Positions 60,844 to 64,000 of a stretch of DNA of 64,000 nt are shown here, piece after piece. The notes beneath the pieces were generated by a model that saw only the letters and a list, made by a program, of their open reading frames with translations, was not told the origin of the DNA and made no database searches. A program made the translations under genes and the position numbers. The DNA comes from Blastocystis sp. Blastoise (Eukaryota > Sar > Bigyra > Opalinata > Blastocystidae). The stretch spans positions 785,001 through 849,000 of the forward strand of contig JBBPEB010000015.1 of the NCBI GenBank assembly GCA_039096225.1. The letters run 5' to 3'. Position 1 is the first letter of the stretch, and the number at the start of each line of letters is the position of its first letter.

Positions 60844-63800
60844 AAAACAAATAATAATCATATAAAAATGCATTATTCTATAGTTACAATACATGACTAC
60901 TTTTATTACGTCACGTGTAGGTGAGGAATTAAAGCATGTGACAGAAGTAGAAAATGAAATTAATTCATTTCACTCATATATCCAAACTATTATGCAAGTA
61001 ATTATTATTATTATTATATTATTAATATAATAATAATTCTTCTTATTATTATTATTTTTTATAGTCCTACTTAGCAACATTTAATAATAATATTGATGAT
61101 ACAAGTGATTATTCATTAATAACCACGGGGGATCGTTTAATATGTAGTACAATCTCCTTACAACAAGAAATTCTATCAAGAACTCTTGTAGAAGTATATA
61201 CTATTTATTTATATTTATAAATACCATTTTTATTTTATATATCTGTTATATTCACATTTCATGTTAATGTATCCTCTAAATATGTCATGTTTCTATATTA
61301 TTCACATAACTATATTTTAATTATTTTTATTACATATACTTTTCTATCAAGATTTATTTATAATGGACATATTCATTCTAGTTAAACAGCGCTTCATCCG
61401 GTTTCCACGGGGAAATGACTATTTTGAGGGAGTCTACTGGGAAAAAAGTGAAGGATATTATTGATAAAGTAATATATATAATATAATTTATTATAATAAA
61501 ATGAAAGTATAAACTTTATATAAATACTTAAAACTATATTCTTAATTATATAGCATCTTAAGCATGATAAAACGTTATCTAAACTTAATATATTAACAGA
61601 TACAATATCGAATCATATAAGTCAATATGATGATGTTATATCTAAATTAGCTATACAAGAATTAGAATATGAATATAAGAATAGTGTTCATGATGTTCTA
61701 GAATATTCTATTAAATTATCAGAACGATTCACATTAGATATTATTAATCGATATAAACGTTTATTTGTATATATATTATTCTATATTTTATATTTTATTT
61801 CTTTGTTAATTTATTGATTATTTTATTATTCTATTTATTTTTTTATTAAATATATTAATTATATTATATATATTAAATTTATTATATATATTATATATAT
61901 TATATATATTATATATATTAAATATATTATATATATTATATATATTAATTCTATTATACATTATATATAGTATTATATGAATCATTCTGATCCTTCTCCC
62001 CTTTTATTTCAGTCTATATTAGAATTACATTTATATATTGTATCTCAAGATTATGAAGTAAAACCATTCGATTCTTCATCTTCTTCTCTATCTCTTCTTC
62101 CTTCATTAAATAATAATAAGAGTACAACAAATACACCTTCATCTATTTCTTCTCCTTCTATTCCTATTGTTTCTTCAGATATGCAAATGACGAGTTCATT
62201 CTCTTCTTTATCTTCGTTTCAAGGACCTATACATGACAAATGTCAACACAAAGAACAATATAATACAGATGAACATAATTCTTTATATACACATTATACT
62301 CAACAATATTCAAATGAGAAGAAACAACATGAAAACCATCATTCAAATACTTATGACAGATATCGTTCTCATTATTCTTCGAATTCTGTTTCATTATCTC
62401 CACATAAATATCAAAAACATATGCATTTACAAGATACACATAATGAAGATTCAACAGATTCTTATATATATGAAGATAATAAAAAGAAACAAATTCAATT
62501 AAAGAAATCATCATCTCCTTATCATTCTCATTATTATCATATGCATGAAAATAATAAAGAGCAATCTTATAAGAATTATAAAAGCCAAAACAAAGCTTTA
62601 AAAAATAATATATATGATCAATCATCTCCATATAATAAGAATCAATCTAAAAATAATACTAAGGATATAAAAGAATCAAAACAAAATTTATCAAAACATA
62701 ATTTTCATCATAATCATTATTCCGATAGACATGAAAATGATATCAAGAAAACATCTACATCCAAAGAAACAACTAAACATGTGAATAGTCATAAAAATTA
62801 TGATAAGAATAATAATAAACAATCTATAAATTATTCACATGAATCTTTATCTCATCATCATCATCATTCAAATACTTCTTCAAATATATATACAGCAGAA
62901 ACAATGGATTCATCTATGATTCATAATAAACATCATAAAAGTTCAAGTATGCCGAATTCCATGAATAAAAAACCATATAAAAAATATATATCTTGTCAAC
63001 CTATCTCTTCTATTTATTCTACTGGTTTGTCTGTACATTATAATAGATATTCTAAAGAAAATGGACATAAAGAAAAGCAGTCTTCCTTTGTTTCTTTTTC
63101 TTCTTCTTTTTCTATTCAAGAAACATCAGTCACTGATGATTCTGAAGAGAATATAAATACATTATTATCTTCAAATAAGTCTGATTCCTATGATTATAAT
63201 AAAGAAGATGATGATGTCATGATTATGAATTCAACTCAAAGAACAAGTATTCCAGACTATAGAAATGATATAGATAGAAAAGAAAATGATATAAATGAAA
63301 GACATGCTTCTTTACATATAAACCAATCACAAAAGAATCAAACGTGTATGTTGTTCTCTATATTTTTATATTATATTATTAAATTATTATAATATAGTAA
63401 TTATATTACTATATTACTATATTACTATATTACTATATTACTATATTACTATATAATATTATAATCTAATAATAATAAATAGATCTTCCATCACCCTTAA
63501 AGACCTCTCTTCCTCCTCTATCTCATTCTTCAGAAATATATTTTGTTGACTCAACTACAGTATCTCCTACTACTGTTTCTACACATAATATATCGTCTAT
63601 TCCTAACGATATGCCATCTAATAATTCCAGTACTCTTCCCGTTGGTATATATATATATATATATATATAATATTCGATGAACGATTTAAAACTTTCTTTT
63701 ATATTAATACTATTATGATTATTATTATATATAGATCTATCTATTGATTTATCTGCTTTATCGATTAGTTTATCTCCAGAAATTCATAATTCTGAATCGA

Positions 63801-64000
63801 ATAAAGATATGTCTTCTAATCCATCTGTTAGGCAGTTATATCTTTCAGAACAAGTAGATATACCTGTAAATGATACCCAGTTGAAACAGAATATTATATC
63901 TATGTGTAAAGTGAATGATTTATCTACAAAGAGTGTCGATAATAATAAAGATTTATCAACTATTACTGATAAGATTCCTTTATTAAATAAGAATACTGAA
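58639..64000 (+). CDS. Coiled-coil protein with His/Ser/Asn-rich disordered tail (3' partial)
   Basis: It starts MASSQSSSPTISTLRKSLTQ at 58639 and is still open at the window end. About 17 introns are followed. The first part (to about 61770) is highly charged and helical, for example ETKDREIKKQEIEKKT, YQMKAEEKEKELSILL and QDIENDIEEEMKTISRETKD, typical of a long coiled coil. After 61970 the frame is a long exon rich in Ser, His, Asn and Lys (SHHHHHSNTSSN) with no fold recognisable, ending near 63345. It continues in exons at about 63482-63643 and from about 63735 on. I do not recognise the family; cytoskeletal or basal-body proteins often look like this. Confidence 0.7.
63395..63452 (+). repeat. 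(ATTACT)n / (TATTACTA)n repeat in the last intron but one
   Basis: Seven to eight copies of an 8-bp unit TATTACTA lie in the intron following the His/Ser-rich exon. Confidence 0.85.

Overview
The window is nuclear DNA of a very AT-rich, intron-dense unicellular eukaryote; by eye only about one base in five is G or C. The evidence is spliced genes with GT-AG introns, a nuclear-encoded mitochondrial ribosomal protein with a transit peptide, RNA polymerase III, GPI-anchor and ubiquitin machinery, and poly-asparagine runs. I cannot place the species. Poly-Asn and AT content recall dictyostelids, anaerobic chytrids or stramenopile gut protists. The mitochondrial ribosomal protein argues against anaerobic fungi, which lack mitochondrial translation. 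The secreted sialidase and large putative-Ig/discoidin-like surface receptors would suit a host- or mucus-associated protist, but that is inference.

Layout. Plus strand: a surface receptor with its 5' end outside the window (2-5217), a secreted sialidase (6390-8140), RNA polymerase III subunit RPC7 (8856-9897), an unknown small ORF (10416-10610), mitochondrial ribosomal protein uS9m (11186-13551) and a BLM-like RecQ helicase (14077-20713). Minus strand: FAD glycerol-3-phosphate dehydrogenase (21050-23990), a PP2C phosphatase (25252-27290) and a divergent single-unit ubiquitin-like protein (27959-28250). Plus strand: a giant USP9X/USP34-type deubiquitinase (28925-41423), head-to-head with the ubiquitin-like gene. 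Minus strand: a SAP-domain protein (42087-42862) and a second surface receptor of the same class as the first (43370-49254). Plus strand: GPI mannosyltransferase PIG-M (50756-52698), a triple-SH3 adaptor (53355-57428) and a coiled-coil protein running off the end (58639-64000).

Gene models were rebuilt by hand by joining exons at GT/AG so that reading frame and family homology are continuous. For the surface receptors, sialidase, RPC7, uS9m, RecQ, G3P dehydrogenase, PP2C, SAP protein and PIG-M the exon lengths sum to whole codons. Most introns start GTATAT and end TATATAG and are almost pure A/T, often with microsatellites inside. All 14 stop codons that can be assigned are TAA.

The strongest unexplained signal is a GC-rich motif, TTCCC-R-CG, and related palindromes TTCCCNNGGGAA. 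It recurs inside exons of several unrelated plus-strand genes in all three codon phases, so neither protein sequence nor codon choice explains it. Other leads are three splice junctions that do not fit GT-AG, strand polarity of ATT/AAT repeats between introns and exons, and the divergent ubiquitin/deubiquitinase pair.
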